This document shows positions 43,598-52,061 of a DNA stretch of 64,000 nucleotides, in pieces. Where the stretch lies: assembly GCA_945892985.1 (NCBI GenBank), contig CAMDDU010000017.1, forward strand, positions 1-64,000, written 5' to 3'. This stretch comes from CAITSH01 sp945892985 (lineage in GTDB: Bacteria > Pseudomonadota > Gammaproteobacteria > Burkholderiales > SG8-39). The translations under genes and the position numbers were made by a program. Below the pieces are notes generated by a model. The model searched no databases. It was given only the letters and a program-made list of their open reading frames with translations, and was not told where the DNA came from. The first letter of the stretch is position 1; every line of letters begins with the position of its first letter.

Positions 43598-44449
43598 CTA
43601 GCGCAGCTTGCCGAGCGAGCGCAGGCAGGCCAGCATTCCGTCCTGCCAGGGCGGGGGCGTATAGCCGAATACCTTACTCAGCTTCGAACAGTCCAGGCTC
43701 GAGTTGAGCGGCCTACGGGCGGCGGTCGGGTACTGGGCGCTGGTAATGGGCGTCACCAGGGTGTTCAGGTCGGCGGTTTTGAAAATTTCGCGGGCGAAGC
43801 CGCACCACGAGGTTCGGCCTGAGGCCGTGAGATGAAACAGGCCTTCGGCGCCGCCAACGCGGAGCGCATGTGCTGTGGCATCTGCGATCATGCCGCTTGA
43901 AGTCGGCGCGCCAAACTGGTCATCGACGATTTTTAATTCATTTCTTTCGCCGGCCAGGCGCAGAATGGTCAGTAGGAAATTGCCGCCGCGCGGCCCAAAT
44001 ACCCAGCTCGTACGAAAAATCAGGTGCCGGCAGCCACTGGTCTGAATGGCGAGTTCGCCCTCAAGTTTGCTGCGGCCATAGACGCTGCCCGGGTTGGTGG
44101 TGTCGGTTTCGACATAAGAACCGACCTTGGTACCGTCAAAGACGTAATCGGTTGAGTAATGGACCAGCAAGGCGCCAAGTTTTCTGGCCTCATCGGCGAG
44201 CACACGCGGAGCTTGCGCGTTGATTGCATGGGCCGCGGCCTGCTCGCTTTCGGCTTTGTCCACTGCCGTATAGGCCGCAGCGTTGACGATGATGGCCGGT
44301 TTGACGTCGCGGACTAGGTTGCAAATGGCATTCGCGTCGGAAAGGTCTAGGCTTTTCCGGTCGTGCACGATGACGTCGCCCAGCGGCGCCAGGCTGCGCG
44401 CCAATTCCCAGCCGACCTGGCCGTTTTTGCCGGTTAGTAGAATTTTCAC
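43598..44449 (-). CDS. rmlD: dTDP-4-dehydrorhamnose reductase
   Basis: A GTG at 44449 overlapping the rmlC stop (GTGA) gives 283 residues. It has LLTGKNGQVGWELA, STDYVFDGTK, YGRSKLEGE with catalytic Tyr and Lys, and RTSWVFGPRGGNF. It catalyses the last step of dTDP-L-rhamnose synthesis with NAD(P)H. Confidence 0.92.
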   Translation of the reverse strand: MKILLTGKNGQVGWELARSLAPLGDVIVHDRKSLDLSDANAICNLVRDVKPAIIVNAAAYTAVDKAESEQAAAHAINAQAPRVLADEARKLGALLVHYSTDYVFDGTKVGSYVETDTTNPGSVYGRSKLEGELAIQTSGCRHLIFRTSWVFGPRGGNFLLTILRLAGERNELKIVDDQFGAPTSSGMIADATAHALRVGGAEGLFHLTASGRTSWCGFAREIFKTADLNTLVTPITSAQYPTAARRPLNSSLDCSKLSKVFGYTPPPWQDGMLACLRSLGKLR

Positions 44450-44991
44450 GGGAATAACTCGATGTCGCCAAGCACCTTGCCCGCAGCATCCCGCGCGGCC
44501 AACAAAGGGTCGCCGTGCAACGGCCACCGGACGGCCAGCGCTGGATCATTCCAGATCAGTATGCGTTCGTGTTCCGGCGCATAAAAGTCTGTTGTTTTGT
44601 AGAGGACTTCGGCGTGGTCAGACGTGACATAAAACCCGTGTGCGAATCCGATGGGCACCCACAACATTTTCTTATTTTCGGCGCTTAGGGTGACCGTCAC
44701 GACTTTGCCAAATGTAGGTGAATTTTTACGTATGTCTACCGCGACATCGAAGATTTCGCCCACGATGACGCGAACTAGCTTTCCCTGAGGCTGCTTGATT
44801 TGGTAGTGCAGTCCGCGCAGCACGCCTTTGGCTGACCGGGAGTGGTTGTCCTGGGCAAAATGCCCGGGGATGCCCGCTTGGGAGAAGGTGCGTTCGTTCC
44901 AGCTTTCCATGAAAAAGCCGCGCGCATCGCCAAATACCTGGGGCTCGATTAGGATCACATCGGCAATTGCGGTGGGTATGAATTTCATCAA
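44446..44991 (-). CDS. rmlC: dTDP-4-dehydrorhamnose 3,5-epimerase
   Basis: The 181-residue cupin has FAQDNHSRSAKGVLRGLHYQ with the active-site His62, KLVRVIVGEIFDVAVDIR and PIGFAHGFYV, all standard for RmlC. It is translationally coupled to rmlD. It lies 31 bases from the WbpP-type gene. Confidence 0.94.
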   Translation of the reverse strand: MMKFIPTAIADVILIEPQVFGDARGFFMESWNERTFSQAGIPGHFAQDNHSRSAKGVLRGLHYQIKQPQGKLVRVIVGEIFDVAVDIRKNSPTFGKVVTVTLSAENKKMLWVPIGFAHGFYVTSDHAEVLYKTTDFYAPEHERILIWNDPALAVRWPLHGDPLLAARDAAGKVLGDIELFP

Positions 44992-45022
44992 TAATTTCTG
45001 TTTGTATCGCTGGTATCTGCGC

Positions 45023-46081
45023 TCATGTCGGGGCGGCGAGGCGGCCGGTCTCGGGTTTCAAATTGACGATGTACCACGCCATCGATTGCGCGAGGCCCTC
45101 ATGCAGATTGTGGCCGGGTTCATATCCCAAAAATCTGCGCGCCTTGCTGATGTCAGCAAGCGAATGGCGGACATCGCTGGTACGAAAGTCGCGAAAGCTC
45201 GGTTTGAAGCCCTTGAGGTGGGGAAATTGGGGTTCGAGTATCGATCGAATTGACTCGAACAGCGTGTTCAAGCTCGTACGCTCGCCGACGGCAACGTTAT
45301 AGACTTGATTTGTCGCGCTAACGTCCTTTGCCGTCGCCGCTAGTAAGTTGGCCTGCACTACATTCTGCACATAGCAAAAATCGCGACTGGTTTCGCCGTC
45401 GCCGTTGATCCAAACCGGTTCATTTCTGATCATGGCTGCGATCCATGCCGGCATTACCGCCGCGTACGCGCTTTCCGGATCCTGATGTGGTCCAAAGACG
45501 TTGAAGTAACGCAAACCGATGGACGCGAATCCGTAGGCTTTGGCAAAAACGTCAGCGTAGAGTTCGTTCACCAATTTGGTGACGGCATAAGGGGAGAGCG
45601 GTTTGCCGATGGCGTCTTCGACCTTTGGCAAACCCGGATGGTCGCCGTAGGTGGCGCTGGAGGCTGCATACACGAGGCGTTTTACCCCGGCATCGCGTGC
45701 CGCCACCAACATGTTGAGATGGCCATTGATATTGCTGCCATTGGTGGCAATGGGGTCTTCAATGGAGCGAGGCACGCTGCCTAGTGCCGCTTGGTGAAGG
45801 ACGTAGTCGACGCCGTGGCAGGCCTGGTGGCATGCCTCTAGCTGTTGAATGTCACGATCAATTAGACGGAATCGCGACCATTGTTCGGCCGTAACCTGCG
45901 CGCGAATCTGGTCAAGATTGCGCCGATGGCCAGTCGAGAAATTGTCAAGCCCGATAACATTTTGATTGAGCTTGAGTAGCGAAAAGAGGAGGTTGCATCC
46001 GATAAAACCGGCGACGCCTGTTATAAGCCAGGTGCGAGGTTCTCGGCTAAGTTGGGCTTCGCGCTCTTGAAGCAAGTTCAT
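45023..46081 (-). CDS. wbpP: UDP-N-acetylglucosamine 4-epimerase (WbpP/TviC type)
   Basis: The 352-residue extended SDR has WLITGVAGFIGCNLL, VDYVLHQAALGSVPRSI, YAASSATYGDHPGLPKVED, SPYAVTK with the catalytic pair, and INGDGETSRDFCY. These blocks match P. aeruginosa WbpP and TviC almost verbatim. It interconverts UDP-GlcNAc(A) and UDP-GalNAc(A) for the uronic acid branch with the TviB-type dehydrogenase. Confidence 0.92.
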   Translation of the reverse strand: MNLLQEREAQLSREPRTWLITGVAGFIGCNLLFSLLKLNQNVIGLDNFSTGHRRNLDQIRAQVTAEQWSRFRLIDRDIQQLEACHQACHGVDYVLHQAALGSVPRSIEDPIATNGSNINGHLNMLVAARDAGVKRLVYAASSATYGDHPGLPKVEDAIGKPLSPYAVTKLVNELYADVFAKAYGFASIGLRYFNVFGPHQDPESAYAAVMPAWIAAMIRNEPVWINGDGETSRDFCYVQNVVQANLLAATAKDVSATNQVYNVAVGERTSLNTLFESIRSILEPQFPHLKGFKPSFRDFRTSDVRHSLADISKARRFLGYEPGHNLHEGLAQSMAWYIVNLKPETGRLAAPT

Positions 46082-46151
46082 GCCAGCCCCGGAGAGAAAC
46101 TTGGCAGCGCATCGGAATTATGCGAATAGTTAATTTTTGTTTCCAATTGAA

Positions 46152-46367
46152 ATGAGGGGGCGCTTAGGGGGAATTGGGTTTGATAGGGGCTTTGCATCAT
46201 TGGCGAACCTAAGCGCAGATCAAGGTGAATTATATGCGCTCGAAGAGTTGAGTAGAACCAACCGATTGATTCCAGGTGGCGGCGGCGCCCGGCTATTTTC
46301 TATGATCACTTTTTTAATATTGGACTCCTTGTTCGAGGTCCTGATTTTGATTGACCTTATTCAATGA
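46152..46367 (+). CDS. Possible small protein with one hydrophobic C-terminal segment
   Basis: A 71-residue frame ends in ITFLILDSLFEVLILIDLIQ, a potential membrane helix, and its stop overlaps the ATG of the following membrane protein (ATGA). The overlap hints at translational coupling, but no family is recognised and the first half is low in features. It may be spurious. Confidence 0.25.
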   Translation: MRGRLGGIGFDRGFASLANLSADQGELYALEELSRTNRLIPGGGGARLFSMITFLILDSLFEVLILIDLIQ

Positions 46368-47713
46368 GGGCATTGTTTAGAAAAAAACCAATTCTATGCT
46401 GTGGCATTGTATTTTTTCTCTATTCGCTAGTTGTGGGCTTGGTAATACAGACCATCGTCGTTCCTAAACTGTTCGCTGAAACTGCTTCGGTGGAAGGTTT
46501 GATCATTCCCGATTCCATCGGCTTTCACCAAATTGCAGTCGCAAAAGCAAAAGAAATAAATGAAAAGGGCTGGACCTACTGGGAATTGCGACCAAGCGGA
46601 CATTCTCCGGCGGGAATAGCTTCAGTCATTTATGCCTTGTCCGTAGAAAAACCTTTTGCCATTTTGCCTTTTAACGCGTTGGTCCACGCGCTAACCGGTT
46701 GCGTTGTCCTGGGCATTCTATTGTCGTTTTTTCCGACAGGTGCGGCGATCTTTGGAAGTATGGTATTTGTCCTGAATGCAACGGCAATGGAATGGGTGGC
46801 CCAGATCCACAAAGATGGTTTGTTTGTTTTGGGTAATTTATCGTTACTCTTTTGCCTCGTTTATATTTCCATGCCTGGACGCCCCACTACCATTGCGCGT
46901 AGAGGTGTCTATTTCCTTTTGGGGTTGGCCGGTATTTTTATAAGCTGGGTCGCCCGTCCGCACTGGGCGCCGGTGTCGTTTCTTTTTACACTATTGATTG
47001 CACTTAATTGGATTTTCTCGTTGGTTTCGAGGCATGGCGCCATTTATTCAAATGGGCGGAAGGCATTTGTTTTATTTTGTTTTTTAGGTCTCTTATTGGC
47101 CCAAAATTATGCTGCAAACCATCAACCCGTCGAATTGTTATCTGACAATGTAAGATGGAATGCGATCTCCATTTCTGGCGCGGCTAGCAATCCAGAAAAC
47201 ATTAATACACTTGAGGTGTGGTATCGAAGTGAATTTCTTCCAGAAAAACTGGATCAAAAGTTCCTGTCATTAGCGCGTGCGCGCTTGGGAGCAACTACCA
47301 CTGGGGGCGCAACGCTTATAGACGGCAAGTCCGAGTTTAATTCCGCAAATGATGTTTTAAGTTACGTTCCGAGAGCGCTACAAATCGGGCTATTCAGTCC
47401 ATTTCCTGATTTGTGGGTCGGCGATGGGAGCTCGCCGGCCATGACTCTGGCCAGGAAAGTGACGGGATTGTTCACGCTGATGGGCTATCTTGGCATCGGC
47501 AGTTTTTTGCTTGCTCTAGTTAGTCTGCGTAATCGGGCGGAGTTTAGAGCGCTGGCGATTATGTGCTTCTCTAGCCTCATTCTTTTGGCAATCGTTATGC
47601 CAAACATCGGCACATTGATCAGAATGCGCTTCGGCTTTTATGCAATGTGCATGGCTTTTGGTGTTTCGTTTCTTGTAGCGCACATTCAAAGAGGCACACA
47701 GAAAAGTGCTTGA
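46364..47713 (+). CDS. Polytopic membrane protein, possible GT-C glycosyltransferase or polymerase
   Basis: The 449-residue protein has a hydrophobic N-terminus and about ten likely membrane helices with one longer loop near residues 255-340. The segment IPDSIGFHQIAVAKAKEI after the first helix recalls the first extracytoplasmic loop of GT-C enzymes. It is clearly richer in A/T than its neighbours and is the only + strand gene amid the rhamnose/uronic acid genes, so it was probably acquired separately. It could be the polymerase or ligase missing from the locus. No specific family is recognised. Confidence 0.6.
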   Translation: MRALFRKKPILCCGIVFFLYSLVVGLVIQTIVVPKLFAETASVEGLIIPDSIGFHQIAVAKAKEINEKGWTYWELRPSGHSPAGIASVIYALSVEKPFAILPFNALVHALTGCVVLGILLSFFPTGAAIFGSMVFVLNATAMEWVAQIHKDGLFVLGNLSLLFCLVYISMPGRPTTIARRGVYFLLGLAGIFISWVARPHWAPVSFLFTLLIALNWIFSLVSRHGAIYSNGRKAFVLFCFLGLLLAQNYAANHQPVELLSDNVRWNAISISGAASNPENINTLEVWYRSEFLPEKLDQKFLSLARARLGATTTGGATLIDGKSEFNSANDVLSYVPRALQIGLFSPFPDLWVGDGSSPAMTLARKVTGLFTLMGYLGIGSFLLALVSLRNRAEFRALAIMCFSSLILLAIVMPNIGTLIRMRFGFYAMCMAFGVSFLVAHIQRGTQKSA

Positions 47714-47798
47714 TGCTTGATTTGTACCCAACGAGCTTCTTAAAAGCGGAGTTGCCGATACGCCTTAGGCTTTGACGCCAGAGGGATTCCCGGAGGTG

Positions 47799-48671
47799 TT
47801 AGATGGGATCCTCAAGAACCCGTAATAAATATTCGCCGTATCCAGAGTTCTTTAAGGGCACCGCCAGTTTTTTGAGTTGCGATGCGTCGATAAAATGTTG
47901 CCTGAAGGCGATTTCCTCGGGGCAGCATATCTTCAGCCCCTGCCGCCGCTCGATAATTTCGATGAACTGGCTGGCCTCGAGCAGGGATTCATGGGTGCCG
48001 GTGTCCAGCCAGGCATGGCCGCGACCCATGTGCACCACGTCGAGCTTGCCCGCTGTGAGGTATAGCTTGTTGAGGTCGGTGATTTCAAGTTCGCCGCGCG
48101 GTGAGGGCTTGAGCGATTTCGCCGCAGCCACCACGTCACGGTCGTAAAAATACAGGCCGGTTACTGCGTATCGAGACTTGGGCTGGCGCGGTTTTTCTTC
48201 GAGCGAGACGGCGCGGCCCTCGGCGTCGAACTCCACCACGCCGTAGCGCTCCGGATCCTTGACCGGGTAGGCGAATACCGTCGCACCGGAGGTCTTTTGC
48301 GCGGCGCTCTGCAGGTCGCCGACCAGTTCGTGGCCGTAAAAAATATTGTCGCCCAGCACCAGCGCGCAGGGCTCGCCGTTGATGAACTTCTCGCCGATCA
48401 GGAAGGCCTGGGCAAGGCCGTCGGGGGAGGGCTGCACGGCATATTGAAGCGATATGCCCCAGCGCTTGCCGTCACCGAGCAATTGCTCAAAGCGCGGCGT
48501 CTCCTGCGGCGTCGAGATGATCAGGATGTCGCGTATCCCGGCCAGCATCAGGGTCGACAACGGGTAGTAGATCATCGGTTTGTCGTAGACCGGCAGCAGT
48601 TGCTTGGACACTACTTGCGTTACCGGGTAGAGCCGGGTGCCGGAGCCGCCGGCGAGGATGATGCCTTTCAT
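47799..48671 (-). CDS. rmlA: Glucose-1-phosphate thymidylyltransferase
   Basis: The 290-residue protein has GIILAGGSGTRLYPVT, KQLLPVYDKPMIYYPLSTLMLAGI, LVLGDNIFYGH and VVEFDAEGRAVSLEEKP, the standard RmlA motifs. It makes dTDP-glucose from glucose-1-phosphate and dTTP. Its position, separated from rmlB by toxin-antitoxin genes, is unusual. Confidence 0.95.
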   Translation of the reverse strand: MKGIILAGGSGTRLYPVTQVVSKQLLPVYDKPMIYYPLSTLMLAGIRDILIISTPQETPRFEQLLGDGKRWGISLQYAVQPSPDGLAQAFLIGEKFINGEPCALVLGDNIFYGHELVGDLQSAAQKTSGATVFAYPVKDPERYGVVEFDAEGRAVSLEEKPRQPKSRYAVTGLYFYDRDVVAAAKSLKPSPRGELEITDLNKLYLTAGKLDVVHMGRGHAWLDTGTHESLLEASQFIEIIERRQGLKICCPEEIAFRQHFIDASQLKKLAVPLKNSGYGEYLLRVLEDPI

Positions 48672-48958
48672 GACGCCTCGATCGGGTTAGCAGTGTTGTA
48701 AGGACGGAGCGTTTGGTTGTTATTCATGTGATGGATTCAAGGCTGGATTTATGGAGCTTTATCATTAAGGCCGTTATTCTCAGCGCCGACAGCGTCGCCG
48801 GGTCCTCGCTTTCGCGGGGATGACGGTAGCGGATGGCGTAATTGTCATGAAATATGAAACGCTCAATAAGTGAGCGGCTGGCCTGCTCTCGCAGAACGTC
48901 TTACAGCATTTGTAAATTGGAAATTGTAATTACGATTTGCAAATCAGCTTATAGGGCA
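48672..48958. other. Intergenic stretch with short inverted repeats
   Basis: About 290 bases between rmlA and an antitoxin-like gene hold no good frame. There is an imperfect hairpin TCCTCGC-TTT-CGCGGGGA at 48803-48820 of a kind often dispersed in betaproteobacterial genomes, and a perfect 6-bp inverted repeat (CGCTCA, ATAAG, TGAGCG) at 48860-48876. An AT-rich imperfect repeat follows near 48909-48945. Confidence 0.4.
48803..48820. repeat. REP-like imperfect hairpin
   Basis: The arms TCCTCGC and GCGGGGA pair with one mismatch around a TTTC centre and are followed by TGACGG. Sequences of the form CCGCTTTCGCGGGGATGACG are widespread intergenic repeats in many betaproteobacteria, by my recollection. 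Only one copy was noticed in this window. Confidence 0.4.
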
Positions 48959-49246
48959 TTAGTCCTCAAGCTGCGCGGCGAGTTTGACGGCTGCTTTCAT
49001 ATCCGGCGGATTCTTCGCGACCTCGCCCTTGCGGGCCTGGTCAAGTCCTCGCCGAACTGATGCCGATGCTTCCAGATTTTCATATAGCCATGCTTCGCGC
49101 TCAGGGATCACGCGGGCAAGCCGGACTACGACCTCGTCTTCACGCCGTTGTTCGACAATAACAGCGCGGTTCGCTAAGCGGTCACCGACGGTCACCCGGC
49201 CCTTGGAGTCGGCGTTTTTCTGGCTGGGTAGGGTGCGTACGACCAT
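48959..49246 (-). CDS. Putative antitoxin-like protein, no partner seen
   Basis: The 95-residue protein has an N-terminal SKGRVTVGDRLANRAVIVE-like beta-rich part and a C-terminal helix region YENLEASASVRRGLDQARKGEV, a pattern seen in AbrB- or YefM-like antitoxins. No toxin gene is intact downstream (below 48958). It lies 121 bases from HigA on the same strand. The assignment is by resemblance only. Confidence 0.5.
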   Translation of the reverse strand: MVVRTLPSQKNADSKGRVTVGDRLANRAVIVEQRREDEVVVRLARVIPEREAWLYENLEASASVRRGLDQARKGEVAKNPPDMKAAVKLAAQLED

Positions 49247-49367
49247 ATGGTAAGTAACGCCTGTTGTGGTTAATTGGTCAAGTGGAGAGTTCCCACTTTA
49301 GCTTTTTCACCCGCTATCTTTAAATCAAACTCGCTGGTATTGCCTCGGTGGCATTCATTCCTAATGA

Positions 49368-49697
49368 TCAACCAAACTCCAGCTCGATTTTGCCGGCACG
49401 CCGTCGCACCGGACCTACGACGATTCTAACGTCGCGCCCCAATTTGGTTACGAGCTCAAGCAGTTTTGCTTCGCTGACCCCACGAAATTGGCCCCGTGTA
49501 ATGCGCGAAACCTTTGATTGGTCTATGCCTAACAGCGCGGCGGCGGCCCCTTGCGTCAAGTGGCGCGCCTTGATGCTGCGCGCAATCTCGGCGGCAATCT
49601 GAGACTTGCGCTGCATTTCGGCCGCGTCGGCATATCCGAGGTCGGCGTAGACGTTGGTGCTACCGTCCTGAATGGTGATCTCTGGCTGTCGGCTCAT
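49368..49697 (-). CDS. higA: HigA-type XRE antitoxin
   Basis: The ATG at 49697 is chosen because AAGGAG lies 7 bases upstream and it overlaps the toxin stop as TAATG; this gives 109 residues. TNVYADLGYADAAEMQRKSQ is typical of the small HigA2/XRE antitoxins paired with Gp49-like toxins, and LTQGAAAALLGIDQSKVSRI is the helix-turn-helix. It should neutralise HigB and repress the operon. Confidence 0.88.
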   Translation of the reverse strand: MSRQPEITIQDGSTNVYADLGYADAAEMQRKSQIAAEIARSIKARHLTQGAAAALLGIDQSKVSRITRGQFRGVSEAKLLELVTKLGRDVRIVVGPVRRRAGKIELEFG

Positions 49698-50077
49698 TAT
49701 CTTGCTCCTTGGTTTGTCAGCCATGTATCAAAGTCCAGTTTCGCGGCTTTGAGGCGGGCGTTTATCAGATCCATGTCCGCTTTCGGCGTCCGAATACCTG
49801 TTTTTGACTTTTTCTGGAAGCAGTGCAACACGTAAACCCATCTGGCGAACTTTACGGTGTAGACCGCGCGAAAGGTATCACCGCGATAATCCTCAATCAC
49901 CTCCAGAACGGAGGCCGAGCCAAAACCGCTCATTGATTTGGCATCCTGGTGCTTCCCGCCCGCTTGCGCGAGGTCAATTGCGTGTCCAAAAACGTCTTGC
50001 ACATCCCCCGGCATTGCGTCCAAGTCGCGCTTGGACGAGCCGACCCATTTCAGGGGTTTCCGGGGCTGGCTAATCAT
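49697..50077 (-). CDS. higB: HigB-type toxin (phage-derived Gp49-like, RelE superfamily)
   Basis: The 126-residue protein contains KWVGSSKRDLDAMPGDVQDVFGHA, LEVIEDYRGDTFRAVYTVKFA and VLHCFQKKSKTGIRTP, the signature of the Gp49-like HigB family, probably a ribosome-dependent mRNA endonuclease. It precedes its antitoxin, the usual order for hig operons. A good promoter sits immediately upstream. Confidence 0.9.
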   Translation of the reverse strand: MISQPRKPLKWVGSSKRDLDAMPGDVQDVFGHAIDLAQAGGKHQDAKSMSGFGSASVLEVIEDYRGDTFRAVYTVKFARWVYVLHCFQKKSKTGIRTPKADMDLINARLKAAKLDFDTWLTNQGAR

Positions 50078-50084
50078 CTTGGCT

Positions 50085-50114
50085 ATTATGCCTTTTTGAG
50101 CATATTGTCGTCAA
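50085..50114 (-). promoter_or_regulatory. Predicted sigma70 promoter of higBA
   Basis: Reading the - strand, TTGACG (50114-50109), an 18-bp spacer and CATAAT (50090-50085) form a near-consensus promoter. The toxin ATG begins at 50077, only 7 bases after the -10, so the transcript would be leaderless or nearly so. Confidence 0.55.
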
Positions 50115-50163
50115 TTACCGCATTGTCTCGGAACATGGAGCGCTCAAAAAGACGGAAGGAATG

Positions 50164-51225
50164 TCATCGCTTCACATAATTGTTTTCGATCCAGCGCTGG
50201 TATTCGCCCGACTGAATATCCGCCACCCAAGCGGCGTTGTCGAGGTACCACTGCACAGTCCGGGTCAGGCCGGACTTGAAATTTTCTGCTGGTTGCCAGC
50301 CGAGCTCTGTGGCAATTTTGCGCGCGTCAATGGCGTAACGCTGGTCATGTCCCGGACGGTCTGTTACGAATTTAACCAGCCGCTTGTGCGGTCCCGCGGA
50401 GTCGGGGCGCAGCGCATCGAGTGCGGCGCACAGTGCGTGCACCACATCCAGGTTCTTCATTTCTGCGTTACCGCCGACGTTGTAGACCTCACCCGGGCGC
50501 CCCCGTTCGAGCACCGCCCGGATGGCGGAGCAGTGGTCGCCGACGTAAAGCCAGTCGCGCACGTTCTGGCCGTCGCCATACACCGGCAATGGCTTGCCCG
50601 CGAGGGCGTTGGCGATCATCAGCGGGATGAGCTTTTCCGGGAATTGCCGCGGGCCGTAATTGTTTGAGCAGTTGGTGACCAGCGTCGGCAGGCCGTAGGT
50701 GTGGTGCCAGGCGCGCACCAGGTGGTCGGAGCCGGCCTTGGATGCGGAATAGGGGCTGTTGGGGGCGTAGGCGCTTGTTTCGGCGAAGGCCGGATCGGCC
50801 GCGCCAAGCGAGCCGTAGACTTCGTCGGTCGAGACGTGCAGGAAGCGGAAAGCGGACTTGGCATCGCCTTCCAGCGGCATCCAGTGCGCACGCGCTTCCT
50901 CGAGCAGGCTGAAGGTGCCGATTACGTTTGTCTGCACAAATTCAGCCGGGCCGTGGATGGAACGATCGACATGGCTTTCGGCGGCGAAATGCACCACGGC
51001 GCGCGGCCGGTGTTCGCTGAACAATTTTTGCAGCAGCGGTCGGTCGCAGATGTCGCCATGAACGAATTGGTGGCGGGCATCGCCGGCGATCGCGGCCAGA
51101 TTGGCGCGGTTGCCGGCGTAGGTCAGCTTGTCGAGGTTGATCACGGTTTCGTCCGACTGCGCCAGCCAGTCAAGGACGAAATTCGAGCCGATGAAGCCGG
51201 CGCCGCCTGTAACCAGAATCGTCAT
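50164..51225 (-). CDS. rmlB: dTDP-glucose 4,6-dehydratase
   Basis: The 353-residue extended SDR has LVTGGAGFIGSNFVLDW, DKLTYAGN, HFAAESHVDRSI, STDEVYGSLG and YSASKAGSDHLVRAW, all RmlB hallmarks (Asp-Glu in TDEVYG, Tyr and Lys in YSASK). It makes dTDP-4-keto-6-deoxyglucose. Its start overlaps the stop of the WaaE-like glycosyltransferase by 4 bases. Confidence 0.95.
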   Translation of the reverse strand: MTILVTGGAGFIGSNFVLDWLAQSDETVINLDKLTYAGNRANLAAIAGDARHQFVHGDICDRPLLQKLFSEHRPRAVVHFAAESHVDRSIHGPAEFVQTNVIGTFSLLEEARAHWMPLEGDAKSAFRFLHVSTDEVYGSLGAADPAFAETSAYAPNSPYSASKAGSDHLVRAWHHTYGLPTLVTNCSNNYGPRQFPEKLIPLMIANALAGKPLPVYGDGQNVRDWLYVGDHCSAIRAVLERGRPGEVYNVGGNAEMKNLDVVHALCAALDALRPDSAGPHKRLVKFVTDRPGHDQRYAIDARKIATELGWQPAENFKSGLTRTVQWYLDNAAWVADIQSGEYQRWIENNYVKR

Positions 51226-51968
51226 GTCCTTGTCCGTTGCAGCGCCAGTAGCTTGGCGTATTTGTTGAAACTGTTCATGCAGCCGATGGCGATGTGCACG
51301 AGCCCCGCCTGACCGTCGAGAAAGCCGAGCCGAATTACATAGAACTTGATAAAACGCGCCAGTGGCGAGAGCACCAGCCGCACTAGGCTTGCGTGCTTGC
51401 CGGCAGCGCGCATGGCCTCGGCTTGCAGCGTCGTATAGCGATTTTGTTTGTCCAGGTAGCGATCCAGGGTTTCGGCCGAGTCATGCAGCAAATCGCCGGA
51501 AAGCCGCGCCGGGCGGGCGTTTGCGAGCACCTTCTCATGCACAGGGTCGTCGCTCCAGCGGGCATGGCGGCGATCGAACAGGCGCAAACTCCAGTCCGGA
51601 TAGCCCTCCCCGTGCCGCAGCCAGTGGCCCATGAAGCGGTTGCAGCGGGCCATGTCGTAGGCCGTTGCGCGCGGGGACATGAGTGCCGACACGATGCTGG
51701 CGCGTAGCGCGTCACTGACGCACTCGTCGGCATCAAGGCACAGCACCCAATCGTGGGCAGCGTGCGTCACCGCAAATTGCTTTTGCCGGCCGAAGCCCAG
51801 CCATTCGGCTTGCAGTACCCTGGCCCCGGCGGCTCTGGCGATCTCCGCAGTGCCATCGGTGCTGCCCGAATCGACAACCAGCACCTCATCGGCGAATGCC
51901 AGGCTTGCCAGGCAGGCACTGATCTGGGTGGCGGCGTTCTTGGTGATGATGACGGCGGAAAGAGGCAT
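51222..51968 (-). CDS. Family 2 glycosyltransferase, WaaE/KdtX-like
   Basis: The 248-residue GT-A enzyme begins LSAVIITKNAATQISACLASL, has VDSGSTDGT and the metal-binding LDADECVSD, and continues with WSLRLFDRR and VHEKV, as in WaaE/KdtX-type beta-glucosyltransferases of the LPS inner core. It is divergent from waaC across 93 bases and upstream of rmlB. Role in LPS core is likely. Confidence 0.85.
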   Translation of the reverse strand: MPLSAVIITKNAATQISACLASLAFADEVLVVDSGSTDGTAEIARAAGARVLQAEWLGFGRQKQFAVTHAAHDWVLCLDADECVSDALRASIVSALMSPRATAYDMARCNRFMGHWLRHGEGYPDWSLRLFDRRHARWSDDPVHEKVLANARPARLSGDLLHDSAETLDRYLDKQNRYTTLQAEAMRAAGKHASLVRLVLSPLARFIKFYVIRLGFLDGQAGLVHIAIGCMNSFNKYAKLLALQRTRT

Positions 51969-51999
51969 GGCAGCAGACGGTTTTGGGCGAGCAATCCCG

Positions 52000-52005
52000 T
52001 ATAAT
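52000..52005 (+). promoter_or_regulatory. Candidate -10 element for waaC
   Basis: A perfect TATAAT lies 57 bases before the waaC start in the short divergent region. The -35 position shows no strong match, so this rests on the -10 alone. Confidence 0.45.
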
Positions 52006-52061
52006 CAAGGTTTTACCACTGCTATTTTAACTGACGCCGCCGTCTTCGGGCGCGGCCCGTC

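Noticed and set aside
48728..48880. - strand frame as a RelE/ParE toxin gene
   Set aside because: No start, only about 15 suggestive residues, and the rest comes from the dispersed hairpin repeat; kept only as a remark under the orphan antitoxin.
50701..51312. A 203-codon + strand frame inside rmlB
   Set aside because: Antisense shadow of a certain RmlB gene.
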